Of a stretch of 64,000 bases of DNA, positions 22,496-48,245 are shown piece after piece. Made by a program: the position numbers and the translations under genes. The DNA comes from Centroberyx gerrardi (taxonomy: Eukaryota > Chordata > Actinopteri > Beryciformes > Berycidae): assembly GCF_048128805.1 (NCBI RefSeq), contig NC_136019.1, positions 11,084,905 to 11,148,904 on the forward strand, written 5' to 3'. A model generated the notes under the pieces. It did no database searches. It was given only the letters and a program-made list of their open reading frames with translations, and had not been told where the DNA came from. Numbering within the stretch: the first letter of the stretch is position 1; each line of letters starts with the position of its first letter.

Positions 22496-24631
22496 ATTGT
22501 ATGCTGCCACACTTGTCTCCATGGGAACCGCTCTGGGATTGGGTGTTGTTCCTGTGACCTCTCTGGCTCTTGGAGTTGGAGGAACTTTTTTTTTTTTTTT
22601 CCCCTGTCCTCTCTCATGCACTCTTTCACGTTTTCAAAGCATGCTGGTGTGTGGACGGGTGACAGTGGCTGTGAGTGGTTTCGGGTTGGGATAGTAAAAT
22701 TCTGTGTGTGTGTGTGTGTGTGAAAGAGAGAAAGAGAGAGAGGGAAAGAGACAGGCTGTGTGTGTGTGAAGCAGATTGCCCGTTGGCAAAGACAATAGTG
22801 TGTGTGTGTGTTCCAGGAGTGCGGTCGCCCGGTCCACACATGTGTGCTAGCATTGTCCCGTGGCTGCAGCCAGCCACCAACTCTGTATTCAGAGGCAGCC
22901 CCGCCGTCCAGCCGTTCCTATTCATGGGCGTTTGCCCAAACGTGATCATAGCTTTTCATGCTGTGCTACCAAGCGACACACACATCTGAATACGCAAAGA
23001 TGGAGGAACTAAGGGAGCCATCTTGGTGGAAAATTTAAGCCATTTGCTCAATAGGACTTTCAATATTAAACTGTTGTCCAAGGTAAAAAAAAAAAAAAAA
23101 CTTTTAAAATTTAGTCATTACGTAAAGTCTGGGGGCTAAATTACATTTCTTTTTTTTTTTTTATATAGGTGTCATTGTTTGTGTTCAATAACTGACAGTT
23201 CTAAAAATAAAAACAATAAAAAATAACATGTTTTCAAGGAAGGACACCTTGTAGCAGATATATCCTAAAATTTGCACACACACACACACACACGCACACA
23301 CACAGAGCACTCAACAGCACAGCACACAACACACTCTCTTTGTTTTTAATCCAGAGAGTGATTAGTGCAGTTAATCATATGACTATTTAGATTTCCATCA
23401 CCCCTACACCTTGACCTACCAAATTGTACTACTGTATTGTACTGTATTGTTCCACTACCAAAGTTGAGTGATAAAAGCCAGTGTCTTAAGTCCGCGAGTG
23501 AGGAGAAAGTTGTATCATCCCGTCAGTTCCCAAAATTCAAAAACTGGTCCCTGGCCTGAGTTGTTTCTGCTGCTGAACATTGACTGTGTTGAATTCAATA
23601 CAAGGAAAGGCTATGGTTATTCTAAAAAAAATGTTTACTCTACATTTCATTCAAATTTATTTCAAATTTATTTCACAACGAATCAAATCCTGAGCGGCCA
23701 TATCATTAGATAGATTGCTAGTTCATCAAATTCCATTTTAAATTTATATACAGACGATAACTGTTGTTAGACAAGGAGAAACAACAGACCTTGGTTTGGT
23801 TGCCATGTCCACCAGCTATTGCCAAACACAACTGCACAAAAATTTTGGTGTAGAGAAGCATGTGGCAACAAAATCAAGACGCTGTGAATGAAATGGCAAA
23901 TACTGATAATTCTGTCTTTAAGGTATTCAGTGATCTGAAACAGTGCATGTAACTACTGTATATCAATGCTTGACATATCAACTGCCTATGACTGCAGACT
24001 GAATTCCTGCTTCTACTGATACATTTGTGTGAAACGGCCTGCTGTACTGCTGAGGCCTCAGTAAACACCCTGAACAGTCTCACAGAAGAGATGACTAACC
24101 TGCTCTCCAGCTGAGTTGGACTGAGATCAAAGTAGGAAGTCAAGAGACGTTCTGGTTCAAATGTCAGAGGTTGTCTTAAAGGAGAAGAGGAAGCAGAGCC
24201 GCCTTACAAGGAGGACACACAATTCCTGTTTCTACGGCCTGCAGACAGAGAAGAGAAGTGAAGACAGGGAGCTGGAATGGCTATCAAACGCATACATTTT
24301 CTACCAGTGGACATACAGATAAGCATAACAAATGTTGACTTTTGCAGACACACAAACTCGCACCCACACACACGCACACAGCTCAAAGGTTGTTTTATCC
24401 CTCAACACTGTCTTACAGACGAGGGGCAACACCATGGGTATCTTGCGAACGCCTCCCCTGAAATACGGATGAGCACGCCCGAACATGTCCTGAGCCAACA
24501 CTTGGCTCCTCTCAGACAAACATACAAACAACGTCCCACAGAAAAGAAAATTAATATCTCCTAATCTTTAATTGTCTTCCATAAAGTTAATCAAGTTGTA
24601 ACAAAACAAACCTGTTTGTGTACCAGAGGAG

Positions 24632-25260
24632 TTCCTAAGGAAAGCTCTTGCCAGACAAACGTAGCCTATAGCTAGCAGCGTACAAGTCAGAGCAAATAAT
24701 GTCTTCTAACATTATGGTTGTCCTCCAGACAGGTTGGATATAGCCAACTATTGAATTATTTAGTAAAGTTCCTGCCAGACAACCCTATGAATAGCAGTCT
24801 TTAAAGCAAATAATATGATCCAAACATTATCCTCGTCTTTCAGACAGGTCGCTAATGCCAATAGCCTAGCCAATATAAATAAGTAAACAACGTAAACAGA
24901 TTATTGAGAATGAATGCAAATATAGATACAGAGTTTAGTATGGCGTCTAGGCTCTGATCCTGTCACTCCGTGCGAGCGAACACCTAGCTAGCCAAAGAGA
25001 GCATGGAGTGACGATAGGGAACTTCCCCCCCTGTGGGAAACCTAGAGTCAGAGCCTACAGGTGGATGCTGGGTGGAGGTGGGGAGATGGGGATGATGAAA
25101 TGTAGCAGCAGCATGGCAATGCGAAAGAGAGTGAGCAGGTGCAGGTAGCTTAAATAGACCGCCTTATTGAGAGGGGGGCGCTTGATATAGGTAGCAGCCT
25201 AATAAAGCAAAATTATCTCCAAACATTATGCTTGCCTTCCAGACAGATTGCTCAATGCAT
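24632..25260. repeat. Three-copy diverged repeat with a 48 bp core
   Basis: The core reads roughly AAAGCAAATAAT then CCAAACATTATGCTTG then TCCAGACAGGTTG. Copies lie at 24689-24736, 24803-24851 and 25204-25250. Copies 1 and 2 are also preceded by a shared TTGCCAGACAA-like element. They match no repeat I recognise. Confidence 0.6.
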
Positions 25261-28200
25261 CTGTCTCCAAGCATCCATTAGTTTTCTTGTTTTGTTAGCT
25301 AGCATGATTTAGGTGTTCTTTTTTCTACTTTTTGTCTCTTGGGTTTTGGTATGAATACAGTGCATGTGGTATTCATATAATGTATTTATTTTATGTACAA
25401 AGGCAATGTAAAAGACACTGCAATTAAACAAAGACTGTGCATTTCAGCCAAGTGTTAGCGAAGAGCACGATTTGCACGCTCAGTGAAGGAGTGCACAGAA
25501 AGTTTGCACATTGCACCGCCCCTTGTCTGTAAGACAGCATTGAGGGCTTAAACACCCTTTGAGCAGACACACACACACATACACACCCACACACCCAGAG
25601 GCTATCCTGAGCAGATGTCCTTAAACCTGCACGATGGAAAGTGCGGAGTGTGTCACATATACAGGACTGGGACACGGGGTGGATCCACCAGCGTATCAGA
25701 TGACGGAAGCGGGGTTTCAGCACACACCGTCTGATAAGTGATTCATATCCCCGAGGCCAGCGAATCGAGCCATGACCAGCATGCTTGTATGAGCAGTGAG
25801 CAGGCCCAGGATAGACACTGCCGAGTCACACAAACTGTTTCTGAGCAAACAGAAAAGCTAAAATGCTAAAAAACATTAGAGGGGTGTAGGGTGTAGGCTA
25901 CACAGGTGACAGTTACAGTTGCCGTGCAATGTGCAATCAATTTGATATACATGCAACCGCTTGCAAAATATAACTGTGCAATAGGAAGGGAAAAAAGCAA
26001 AGGAGAAGAGGAAGAGAGGGTTAGGAGTGTGGACGTTGCCAAAGGAGACTGGAAAGGATAGGTGGAAAATCATCTGGGAGGGGTGCCTGATACGGTTTGG
26101 GGGTGGGGGGTGGAGGAGGGAGGGAGGCTGGTTTTTCCACTGCCAGAGAGAGAACGGCTAAATCAAATTAATTAGCTTCTTCATCTCCAGGCAGCTACTC
26201 AGGCATGCTGTACTGGCGAAGAGAGAGAGAGAGGGTCGGAGGGAGGGGGGGAGAGTGTATGCATAAGAGAATGAGAGAAAGCGAGATAGAACGTGGTGGA
26301 GGGGTGAATAGCCTGCTGTGTATGTGCGCCATTCAGGAGGACGGGCAGGCGAGGGGAGGCGAGGCGAGGGGAGGGGAGGGGGGGGGTGCATAATTCTCTG
26401 ATAAGCGTGAGGGTTGTTTTGCTGGGGCCGCTGCTCAGCCGTGAGGAGGAGGAGGAAGTGGCTGTATGTTGGCTGACGTTGTGTGCCGCTGCGCTTCGGG
26501 GCGATGGTACTTCCTGTTTCTAGACAGCCTGTATTTTGAGGCCACTGTAAACAACCCTGCTTTTCTGCACGCCTCTTTAAATAGCACACGCACTTCAATT
26601 AGAATCTGTCGGAGAAACGGGGAGATGAGAAAAATGTGTCAAAGAGGAAATAAAAGATGACAATATGGAGGGTTTGTGAGGAATGGCAACATGGGGTTAG
26701 CAGTGAGAGGAGGAGCAACAAAATGTAATATCCTCCTGTGATCAAAAATAAAAGGATAAAACGCTGTAATAATGGCACTGACATCAGAGGAGAAGGAAAA
26801 GAAAAGGGCTGAAAAAAAGAGACGGCGAAAAAGAGAGTGAGGCAGATGGTCAGAGGCAATGGCATCGTGCCAGGGGAAACACAACAGCAGCACAGCAAAG
26901 AAACTAAACACAAGAAAAGTGGAAAAGAGGCAGGAACAGTGGTAGGACCGGGGGAGAGCCATGGCAGACAGCATGTGGCCGTCTCTACAGCTTAGCGGGC
27001 GACAGAGAGGGACGGAGGGGACGGAGCGAGGGAGGTGGGACGACGGGACGCAGAAAAAGAGGGAGTCCGAGAAAATGCAAAAAAGGCTAGAGTGTAACAG
27101 AGAGGTTCAGAGAATTAGGGAGACTGGTGAGAGGGAGGACATGCAAAACATGTGACGGCATGGGCGGCCTGTTGAAGGGAGTAGATAGGGAGGAAAAAAG
27201 AGGAAGGTAGGTGAGTTGATTCACAATGAAAGGCATCAGGGAAATAAAAGGAACCCCCTGAAAAGTTTGACAATGTGTGAGAGGAGAAGGATAGTGAGCA
27301 GGAGAGAGCAAGAAAGACAGAGCCCGGGGCAAAACCCTGGGGGAAGAGAGCAGTGTGGACAACTGAGTGCAGTAATGCTGCCCAGGCCAGACTTGGCTGC
27401 ACTGTGAGAGCTCCAGATTAGTACTAAGCCGATTGCAACGCGAGGTGGGATCAAGAGCAATTAATTTAGCACCCAGATAGTTCCAGGAAGAGACTGCAAG
27501 AACCTTCACAAAACGTAGATATCCTACAAAACTCTGGTGCTTCCCCTGAAGATCCCTAGATATTGAAGATCCCTACGATCTGTCTACAATTTTCTACAAA
27601 ATGACCCAAGCGCTTTGCTCTAAAACGTTTTCAGCGTGAAACGGAAGAGATGAGAATCTGGGAGGAGTGGCTAGGTGTGTAGATGATGAAAGGGAGGATA
27701 AAAGAAAGATGGAGACACTGGGTAGGGGCTGACATCCAAAACAAACAGCGAAAGAACAGGACATTCTCTCTGCGGACAGAAATGGGCCAGCTTGTTCCAA
27801 TGGGCTCTCTTAAAGAGCATGCTTCTAACCTTGCGTCACCCATTTTTTATTACAAAACAGCATCCTGGTGCGTAACTTCAGGGGAAATCTATCCTAAAAC
27901 AGAATTTCCGTTATTCCTTTGATAGTGTGCAGGTCAGTCTTGATTTATGAACATGAATTAGAAACAGAACCAAGACTTGACAAATCTTGGGGAGTATTTT
28001 AGACTAACACTGTAGACAGGGACAGGGTGATTTTGGAGGGATAGGTGTCCAAAATCTGATTCAAAATTTTTTATAAAAGCCCACAAAATCTCCAATTTAT
28101 GGTCAGCAGAGCAGGTTTAATCATAGGACAGCATCACAGATTAAGGCTGTAGCTCTCCGGTTTCTAGCTTTGGGAGAGAGCTGTCCGCATTCACAAACAT

Positions 28201-28830
28201 TGATTGAATTGTCTAGGGAAGAACAGGTGTATTCTGTCTTTTGGTGGATTTTGCTTTAATCACAGGCCCTGGATGTAGGCTTACAAGCTGAGGAAGTCTA
28301 ATGAAGTTACTACTTTTCTATAATAACTTACAGTGACAGTTTAGGCCTTTTTATTATAAATCAGATGGGAAATAAATAGCCTGCTCTTCCTGCCCTGCTA
28401 TGTGTCTGCCTGTCTCTCTCTCTCTCTGCGTCCCTGCTTGCCTGCCTCTTTTTTTTTTATTGTGCTACAAAGCCCCCCCCACCACCACCACCCCCCTCAC
28501 CCCGCTCCCCCTCAATCCCTCGCTCGCCTGAAAACACACTCGCTGTCAGGCAAACACTGACATCATCAGACAAGAGCTCCCCCTGGATACACGAATCCTC
28601 ACCCCCGTCCAGGAATGAAATCCTCTGTAAGAAAAACAAACAATAATACACAAATGCTGCTAGAAGGACAACAGCAAGTAAAACATTGAGATCCCAGCTA
28701 TTGAACATGAGCTGCTGAGGTAGAAACCAAAACAGCTCTAAAATCTAGTCTAAACTGACACTTTTTTTTTTTTTTTTACAAACAGTAGATCATGGTGATG
28801 TCTACAGGTTGGCCCTTTCTGATGGAGCCA

Positions 28831-28858
28831 TCCACACACACACACACACACACACACA
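28831..28858. repeat. (CA)n microsatellite
   Basis: Pure CA tract. Confidence 0.9.
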
Positions 28859-29909
28859 GTTAGACCGGTTCACACACTATCAGTCTGCCAAAATCCAGCT
28901 ACATCAAAGCATCAACCGCTGTTCAGCAGGGCCTAATTTATGCCACACAGGGTTAACTACTCATGACGCATTGTCTGAATGTGTGGGTGGATTTCAAATT
29001 GCGCAATAGATGTTAATGTTTTGATTTTTTTTCTAAAGTCAATGGTACATATCCTGCTGCTTATCAGCACTTGTGCAGTTTTTGCTGTTTTAACTGTGAT
29101 AGCAGTGAGCTAAATACACACAATACAGGTGTGTACATATAGGTTCTAGTCATACGCAGCCTCAGTAGTATTGATTAATACCAATTTCACTTGTAATCCT
29201 TAATTTGATCAGATTAATAGGCAGTATTTTCTTGATCAACATTCCACCAAAACTTTATGACAATATGGCTTAATAAGAGTTCTGTAATAATATAACACAC
29301 CTGATGAGGTTAAGTATCCACTGACAGTTGAATTCCTGTGTAGAAGCCCTGGATCTGCCACGGACAGGCCTTTCTGCACTAACAACTTGGAACAGTAGAG
29401 GGAGCAAGGCTGCCAGCGTTATGGGATTCACTTCCGCATTGAAAATGTGGTTGTGCAATGTCTTTGCAATGCATATCATTCTCAGTATGAGCCAGAGGAG
29501 GGAGCCAATTGGTCAATAATGACTCCTTTGTATAACGATGGTATTGCATGGCACATGGTGAACAAAGTGATTTACTATTACATTCCTCAATGCGTTTCAA
29601 ACCTGACATGTACTAGAATGTTTCAGTTTATTAAAATTACTGGGTTACTCAAAATAAAAGCTGGTTTCACTCAATAAGGATACTGCAGATGTGGCATCTA
29701 TCCCTGCTTCTGAGCTTGAGAATGATGCTTTCCTCTGTGCTGGACCTGCCAAAAACACGAGGGCAAAGAGGCATGTTCATGCTGGTGGCAGCATAAAAAC
29801 ACTGAAGCTGTACCACTCAATGGTTGTGTAAGGTGACTGAGTAAAGAATGTTAAACATGTCAATATCACTGAGTTCAATTACAAAAAATAAAGCAAACCC
29901 ACAATCAGT

Positions 29910-31978
29910 CAAGTTGGTTCAATATCTTTATTTAAACAAAGGACAGGCAGTCACAGTTACAGCAAAAAGTGACAATATGAACTGTTAAAAGAATAACAAG
30001 TCATTACACACAATAATCAGTCAACCAGCTTAATAAAAAAAACATATACGGATTGGTGTGACAGGCATTTCATACAATCATAGCAGTGAGACACTGAGAG
30101 GTGGTTTAATAGCTGTATTGTGTTAGTCATCTGCTTTCATCACTTCCCTATTCTGTATGAAGGTAGAATGCCTCCAAGGGAAAAAATATCCAACACCTAA
30201 ACATTCCACAGAACTGGTAGATGGAGACAACAGGAAAGTCTGCCTCTTTCAAGACCCTACATTGTGGCAAAGTGCTTATATAGATAGTCGTCAACACTGA
30301 CCAGTATATAGCCTACATGTTTCCTGTCCTTGGGTACAACTAACAGAGCGAACAGGATTAATCTATTGTGTAACAAGGCAATGGCATTTCCTAGTCCCTG
30401 AAGACAAGATTAATGCTAAACTATGACACCTAACCTTTAAGTAATCAGAAGACTTTATAAAGGGCCAACTGCTATGCCACTTGTATTATCACCATCACGA
30501 TAAAGCCAGAGAACAGATCTGCCATTGACCAAATGGAAAGCTTATCCTTCCAAAACAGTAGACTATGCACGTAGTTAGCTAGCAAAATGGCTTCAACTCT
30601 GACACCGACGAAGAGTCAAGACTACTGGAATACTGGCTAACAAGCTTCCCGGTAGTTCCAACACTTTGAGATCCTACCTATTTGTTGTTAATCAAAAATA
30701 AGATTAAAGTTGTAGCTCCTCATTTTCTTCTTGAGCTCAATTTGGTTTGAAAATGCGCAGCTAACTGGCTAGGCAAGTTAGCCAACAAGAATATTCCAGA
30801 CTCCATCTTTCTTGTTCACAACAAGAAGCGTATCGTCAAACACCGCCATATTGAGTGCTTGTAGAATCCAACTCTGCTAGCTGTAATAGCCCAACGTCTA
30901 TTTTATAGCTCCGCTCGCTAGCATCTGATACAAACTAACATCGCATAAACAATACTTTATCCATCACAACGTTTTTGGCAGTGATACGATGTAAACAACC
31001 AAGTAAACTATAATATCACCCAACACTAAAACAAAAGTTAGCTCGCAAAATCGAAGAATTAATTGGTAACTGGTACAGTTTACTGAACATTATGTCCCGT
31101 AACGTTATATCATCACGCTAGCCTGTTACGCAGCAAAGCTATCTAAACATCTTACACATAGCCTACTCTAAACTACAAGACAGAATTTACGAATAAAAGA
31201 ATACAGACCAACAGCGAGTAAAATCCATCCATCTTAGAACATAACGTAAACTGGCTTGCCATCGTTGTTCGCCACCTAGTCAACGTTAAGCTAACGCGAT
31301 CCCCGGCAGTAGGTACCAAAAGGGAGATGTGAACGTTTTAATTTCATTATTGTCAACCGGTTTGTTAGGTTATAACATTAACAAATCACCGGGAAACTCG
31401 AGTTATCTATATTAGATGGCGGTGTAACATTACATTGACTTCTTACCGCCAAAGCCACGGGGTTTTTCGGACTACACTTGAAACGTGGCCTACAATAAAG
31501 GTTTGCATTTCTACAAAAAAATATCTAAAGAGAACCAACAATGGTGAAATATATTCTCATTTAAGTTACGTCCATAACACCTATACAGCAATTAGTCAAA
31601 CATCTTACACAATAACGCCAATTTAACACCCTAGGCTTCCCCCGGACTTTCCTGAAGAAGGTACCGAAGATGTAGTCCACCGACGGGCCACGAGTCGCAG
31701 GCGAGTCCGAGGATTGCGGCAAAGTCCCACAGATACAAAAATGCCGTTAGTGAAAATCTGAAAATTCAGCAAATATCGAAAAGAGCTCGAAAAATAACGT
31801 ACAAGAGCACAGTTTAAGTCGAAAATATTATGAAAAGCGTCATTTTTCTTGTGTTTCGTCGAAGGTCTTTGTAGGCCTCAACCCTGAGCTTCTTTTCTTA
31901 GAGTCCAGGCTGATCCAGAGCGAGACGAACGGGAGAACACAGATTTTTTTTATTTTTGCTCTGAGGGAAGAAACTCAC
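29910..31978 (-). ncRNA. Candidate non-coding minus-strand transcript from the polr2a/zbtb4 promoter
   Basis: About 2 kb of AT-rich, low-repeat sequence lies between the promoter region and a good minus-strand AATAAA at 29927-29932. No open frame in it resembles a known protein. It could be an early-terminated zbtb4 leader transcript, a promoter-antisense RNA or simply intron. Weak evidence. Confidence 0.25.
29927..29932 (-). terminator. Candidate poly(A) signal for a minus-strand transcript
   Basis: AATAAA on the minus strand followed downstream by a T/G-rich stretch (GACTGATTGTGGGTTTG). It could end a non-coding or alternative zbtb4 transcript that starts near 32 kb. Confidence 0.4.
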
Positions 31979-32440
31979 ATCGGTCACGTTCGGTAAACAT
32001 CGGAAACAGGGCGGGTTTTATCGAAATTATTCCAGAAGTTTTATATCTTTGTAGCTATTGGTCTGCCTTTCTATTCTACTATATATTAATGAGAAAATAC
32101 ACGAATCACGAGGAACGAAATTGAATATGCATATTTTACAACCAGAAATTACATAGTGCCGCCTACTCACTTTTAATATAGCCAATGGGGGCGAGTTCAG
32201 CTCAAACCAATGCCCTCCTTCAGTTTTCATTCGTAGGAAAATCTTTACGTACTCTGCCATTGGCTATACGTGTGATAAAATCCATTATTCATAAGGCTGT
32301 CTTGTATAGCCAATAAGCGTTTTACTATACAGATCCATGTCCCACCTCCCGAGTATCCAGTCCCTGTCTTTTTGAGTGTGTAACCCTGTAGCAGACATTC
32401 GGTCTATATAAACAAGCGTTGGACTCTTTCTCTCTCAGAA
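31979..32440. promoter_or_regulatory. Bidirectional promoter between zbtb4 and polr2a
   Basis: Five CCAAT/ATTGG motifs (NF-Y type) lie at 32057-32061, 32182-32186, 32207-32211, 32259-32263 and 32310-32314. A TATA box (TATATAAA, 32405-32412) precedes a pyrimidine-rich initiator-like CTCTCTCAGAA near 32431-32441, which fits a polr2a start about 30 bp downstream. On the minus strand a GTGAGT donor at 31978-31973 could end the first zbtb4 leader exon. Human ZBTB4 and POLR2A are also divergent from neighbouring start sites (recalled), supporting shared use. Confidence 0.65.
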
Positions 32441-32687
32441 GCGCTCAGAGCGCACCACAGTGTAGATCAGGAAAAGGGAAGGGGCAGCAGGTAGTCAGAA
32501 TAGTTCGGACCAAAACGAAAATAAATAGGTTCTTAGGGCAGCAAACAACAAAGGTCCTTGGGATATCGCCTTCGGAGACATTCCGGTCACCGTTGGCGGC
32601 CTGGCCAGAGCCCCGGTGACAATTTAAGGCTGTTCCTTCTCACAAAGCGGCGTGCCGAGGGAGGACGCGTCTCTTTGAATAGACAGG

Positions 32688-45279
<12,592 letters not shown>

Positions 45280-46118
45280 TGCGCTACGAAGACGGGGAGG
45301 CAGCTGAGGAGAGGCCCCTACTGCCCCAAAAAACACCCCCCTCACCTCATGGTGGACAACCGAAGGATAGCACCTTGAACCAGCTGGAGGCGGTGGTGCT
45401 TCTAGTCGCAGCTAAGCAAAGCCACAGGGGTTCCAATTATGAATTTTTATTTCAAGGAAACCCCTACTTTTGGGGCCTCTGTTTACCCCAGTCTTGACCA
45501 TCTTAGGGAGCGGGCCCCCCCCCCCACACACACACAAAAAAAATATTTACTACTATTGTATGTGATAGACTTGAACTGTTTAGCCAGAAGGAAAAAAAGG
45601 CTGCCTTTTGAAATTTACAATAGTTTGTTTTTAATTTTCACACGGGGTGTTGAAGCAGAATTGCAAAGAGTAAAACCTGAGAGGAACGAAAAGGAGAGGA
45701 AGATGTGGTGAACACTCAAGGGGAGAAAATGTCCCTTTTTACCCTATATTTCACTGCATCCAGTCTCTCTCTCACTCTGAATTTCAGTGTTGGATGTACA
45801 GCTGTTTTGGGAAGCTTACGTATTGCCAAAAGCCTTTGAAAAGCTACAAGTGGATTGTATTTGTCACCTAAAGCATAAGCTTACAAGAAAATCAGAGGCG
45901 GGGTTTAGACTATCTTTATTGCATATTTTACTTGAGGTGTATCTTGTAGACATTTTGCTGTTTTTGTAAAAGTACAGTCGCTGCCAATTTTGGGAGTGTT
46001 TTGTGGAGGATCGAAGATGGAGCTTAGGTTTTTGATATATCAAAATGATTGGGTCAGAATTGACACGAAATGAAGAGTGTTCATAGTTGATTATTTCTCT
46101 ACAACTTGGTGTTTGCCC

Positions 46119-46124
46119 AATAAA
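46119..46124 (+). terminator. polr2a: Proximal poly(A) signal of polr2a
   Basis: AATAAA about 840 bp after the stop codon, followed by TGTG-containing sequence. Confidence 0.55.
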
Positions 46125-48221
46125 ACTGTGGCAGCGGAAGGTTAACAGCTGTGTCTCTCACAGCGCAACAGTGATGCACTACAGTGGAAAAGGAGGGTTG
46201 AGATGTTTATAGAAATCCAAGATGGAGAGAGAGAAACTGGCGTGCAGGGAAAAGAAATCCCCATGCTGATGTTTTTGTTACCACTCTGAACATCCTTTCT
46301 ACATACCCATATCCACCCATCGCCCTCCCCTCTTCTCCCCTCGCACCCCAAAGACAAACCTGAAAGATGTCATGAAACACCCACCAGCATCCTTTTGTCC
46401 TTTACCATTTGGAGACTTGTGCAACAAAAGCAAAAAATCACTTTTCCAGATAATATTCTTCCCTTGACACTGGGAATTTAAAGATTTATATGAAAAAAGT
46501 ATACTGTCAGAATGATAATTCTGTCTTTAATTTTGATTCTAGGAGGAAATGGGGCATATAGGTGGATGAGGGATACTAGTTTGGCGTTGCTGCTTTTGTC
46601 ATTGTTTGCATGAGTAGCACATGTTAATACATTTTAATCAAGCTTTAGGTTGAAATCTCTGAATCCCTCCCACTCTTAATAATCCTCGTCCCATTTCTGA
46701 TAGCTGATGTGTACATGAGTTTTCACTTTATTTGGACTCACTATTCAGTTTATTTAAGAAAAAAGAGAAAGTTAACTACTATTCTGTGTGAATACGAATA
46801 GAGGAAAATTAAGAATTTAAATTTTTTGCTTTTCTCTTTGTTTGCTTTTGGTGACTTTGTAAACCTGTTTGCAGGAGACTCATGTTCAGATACTGTGGAT
46901 GAAGGGGCTGGGGACGGAGGGGAGTACATTCATTTTTGCTCCGCACCTCAATTTGCCCCCATTCTTCTCCCCAACAGTCCTAGTTTTGCCATGATGGCTC
47001 TCTTTAAAGCAAGATTGACCGCTATGTTCACCAACAGTTGTACAAAAATGTTGCATGCCGTCATTCTTGAAGCTTCACACTGTAAATGTGTTGCCAGGTT
47101 GTGACTTTTCTTCAGTTAAGGTAGAAAGGGCAAAGGTTCAGCGCTCAGTTAGGTGTTTTTCAGTTGCGTTCTTGGGACACCAGAGGGCAACATTTGTCCT
47201 CCTGTTGGCCAGTTTAGCCTTTCTTCAAGACGCAGTGGAACAGTTTCATCTTTTTTTTTTCTTTTTTTTTTCTTTTTTAAAGAGATTGTCCAAAGAAACA
47301 GCACTTTTGGCCTCTCTATAATAAAACCCCTACCCACTACATTAGTGTGAACTTTTTTGAATATGACAGATTTCATTATTTTCAAGGTGCTTTCACAGTT
47401 GACTAGGCCTAGTTTGATTGTTTTAGGGAACAGTGTCTGTATGCCTAAATCACAATGGAACTTTTTCCACCCTTCCCCTCCTTGTTCCATTCGATCAGTG
47501 AAACAGGTCTTGACACAAGTCCTGAATTTATTGGACTAGCTGGGTCTCCTCCCTCTCCCCTCTTCATCCACAAGTGATCCTGATCGTTTCTGAAATCAGT
47601 GTTTGTTCTTTTTTTCTACCAGTGTATGTACCTGTGATTGGGGGAAATCTATGGGGTGGGGAGGGGGGAAGGGGTGAAGTACTGGAGCTCACTGGGAGTC
47701 CTCAGGAGGTGAAACTTTCATCTTATAACAGATTACAACCAGGAATTTGGGTTACGGTCTGAAAATGTTTTGATGGAATTTGTCAACCAAATATTTCCTG
47801 CAAAATAGTCTTGAATTGAAGGGACTGCATCTTCTGGCCTTTGAGATATGCACAGGTTTGGTCATTGCACTTGAGTAAATATTGTGGTGGACCTCGAGGC
47901 TTTCCATAAGCCCAAGACATTGTGAATTTGTCCACTGTCCTCGCATCCAATCCTATTGTCTTAACTGTGCCGTCCAGTCAGTTCAGGATATCGGGACTCC
48001 CAGTTGAATGAATGTCTGAACGTGTGTGTATGTGTGTGCGCATTTTGAGTTTGAATGTGCGTCAAAAGGGCGAGACAGGGTTTCGAGTTGGAGAAGACTT
48101 TACAACATGTCTGGGGAAACGAAGGTTTAAATTAAAGAATAAAATTGCCACTGTATAGAAATCAATCCAATATCTCATTCTCTGTATCTTTGTTCTGTTT
48201 GTTTTTTGACTTGAAAAAATG

Positions 48222-48227
48222 AATAAA
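48222..48227 (+). terminator. polr2a: Distal poly(A) signal, probably polr2a
   Basis: AATAAA followed within 25 bp by a GT-rich element (GTCTGTCTTTGTAATCG), a strong-looking cleavage context. Confidence 0.5.
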
Positions 48228-48245
48228 AGTTTTACTACATGTCTG

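Larger units (their letters stand above)
15050..31978 (-). other. zbtb4: Probable zbtb4 first intron and leader-exon region, non-coding
   Basis: A TTTGTCTTTCAG acceptor at 15061-15050 on the minus strand shows that zbtb4 has at least one upstream exon. In human, ZBTB4 runs back to a start site next to POLR2A, so this roughly 17 kb is likely intronic plus untranslated exons. No protein-coding exon is recognisable on either strand; the open frames reported by translation are microsatellite artefacts. Contents: many CA, CT and GA tracts (16-23 kb), C-rich runs, a GC-rich patch near 21.8-22.0 kb, a three-copy diverged repeat (24.6-25.26 kb) and a candidate polyadenylated minus-strand transcript (29.9-31.98 kb). 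Confidence 0.55.
45280..48245 (+). other. polr2a: polr2a 3' UTR
   Basis: Sequence after the stop has no credible gene and holds two good poly(A) hexamers, giving 3' UTRs of about 0.86 kb or 2.95 kb. Everything beyond the first signal may instead be flanking DNA. Confidence 0.55.

Noticed and set aside
31621..31760. Minus-strand stretch reading SVDYIFGTFFRKVRGKPR near the divergent promoter
   Set aside because: No in-frame ATG precedes it and it soon meets stops; more likely untranslated leader sequence.
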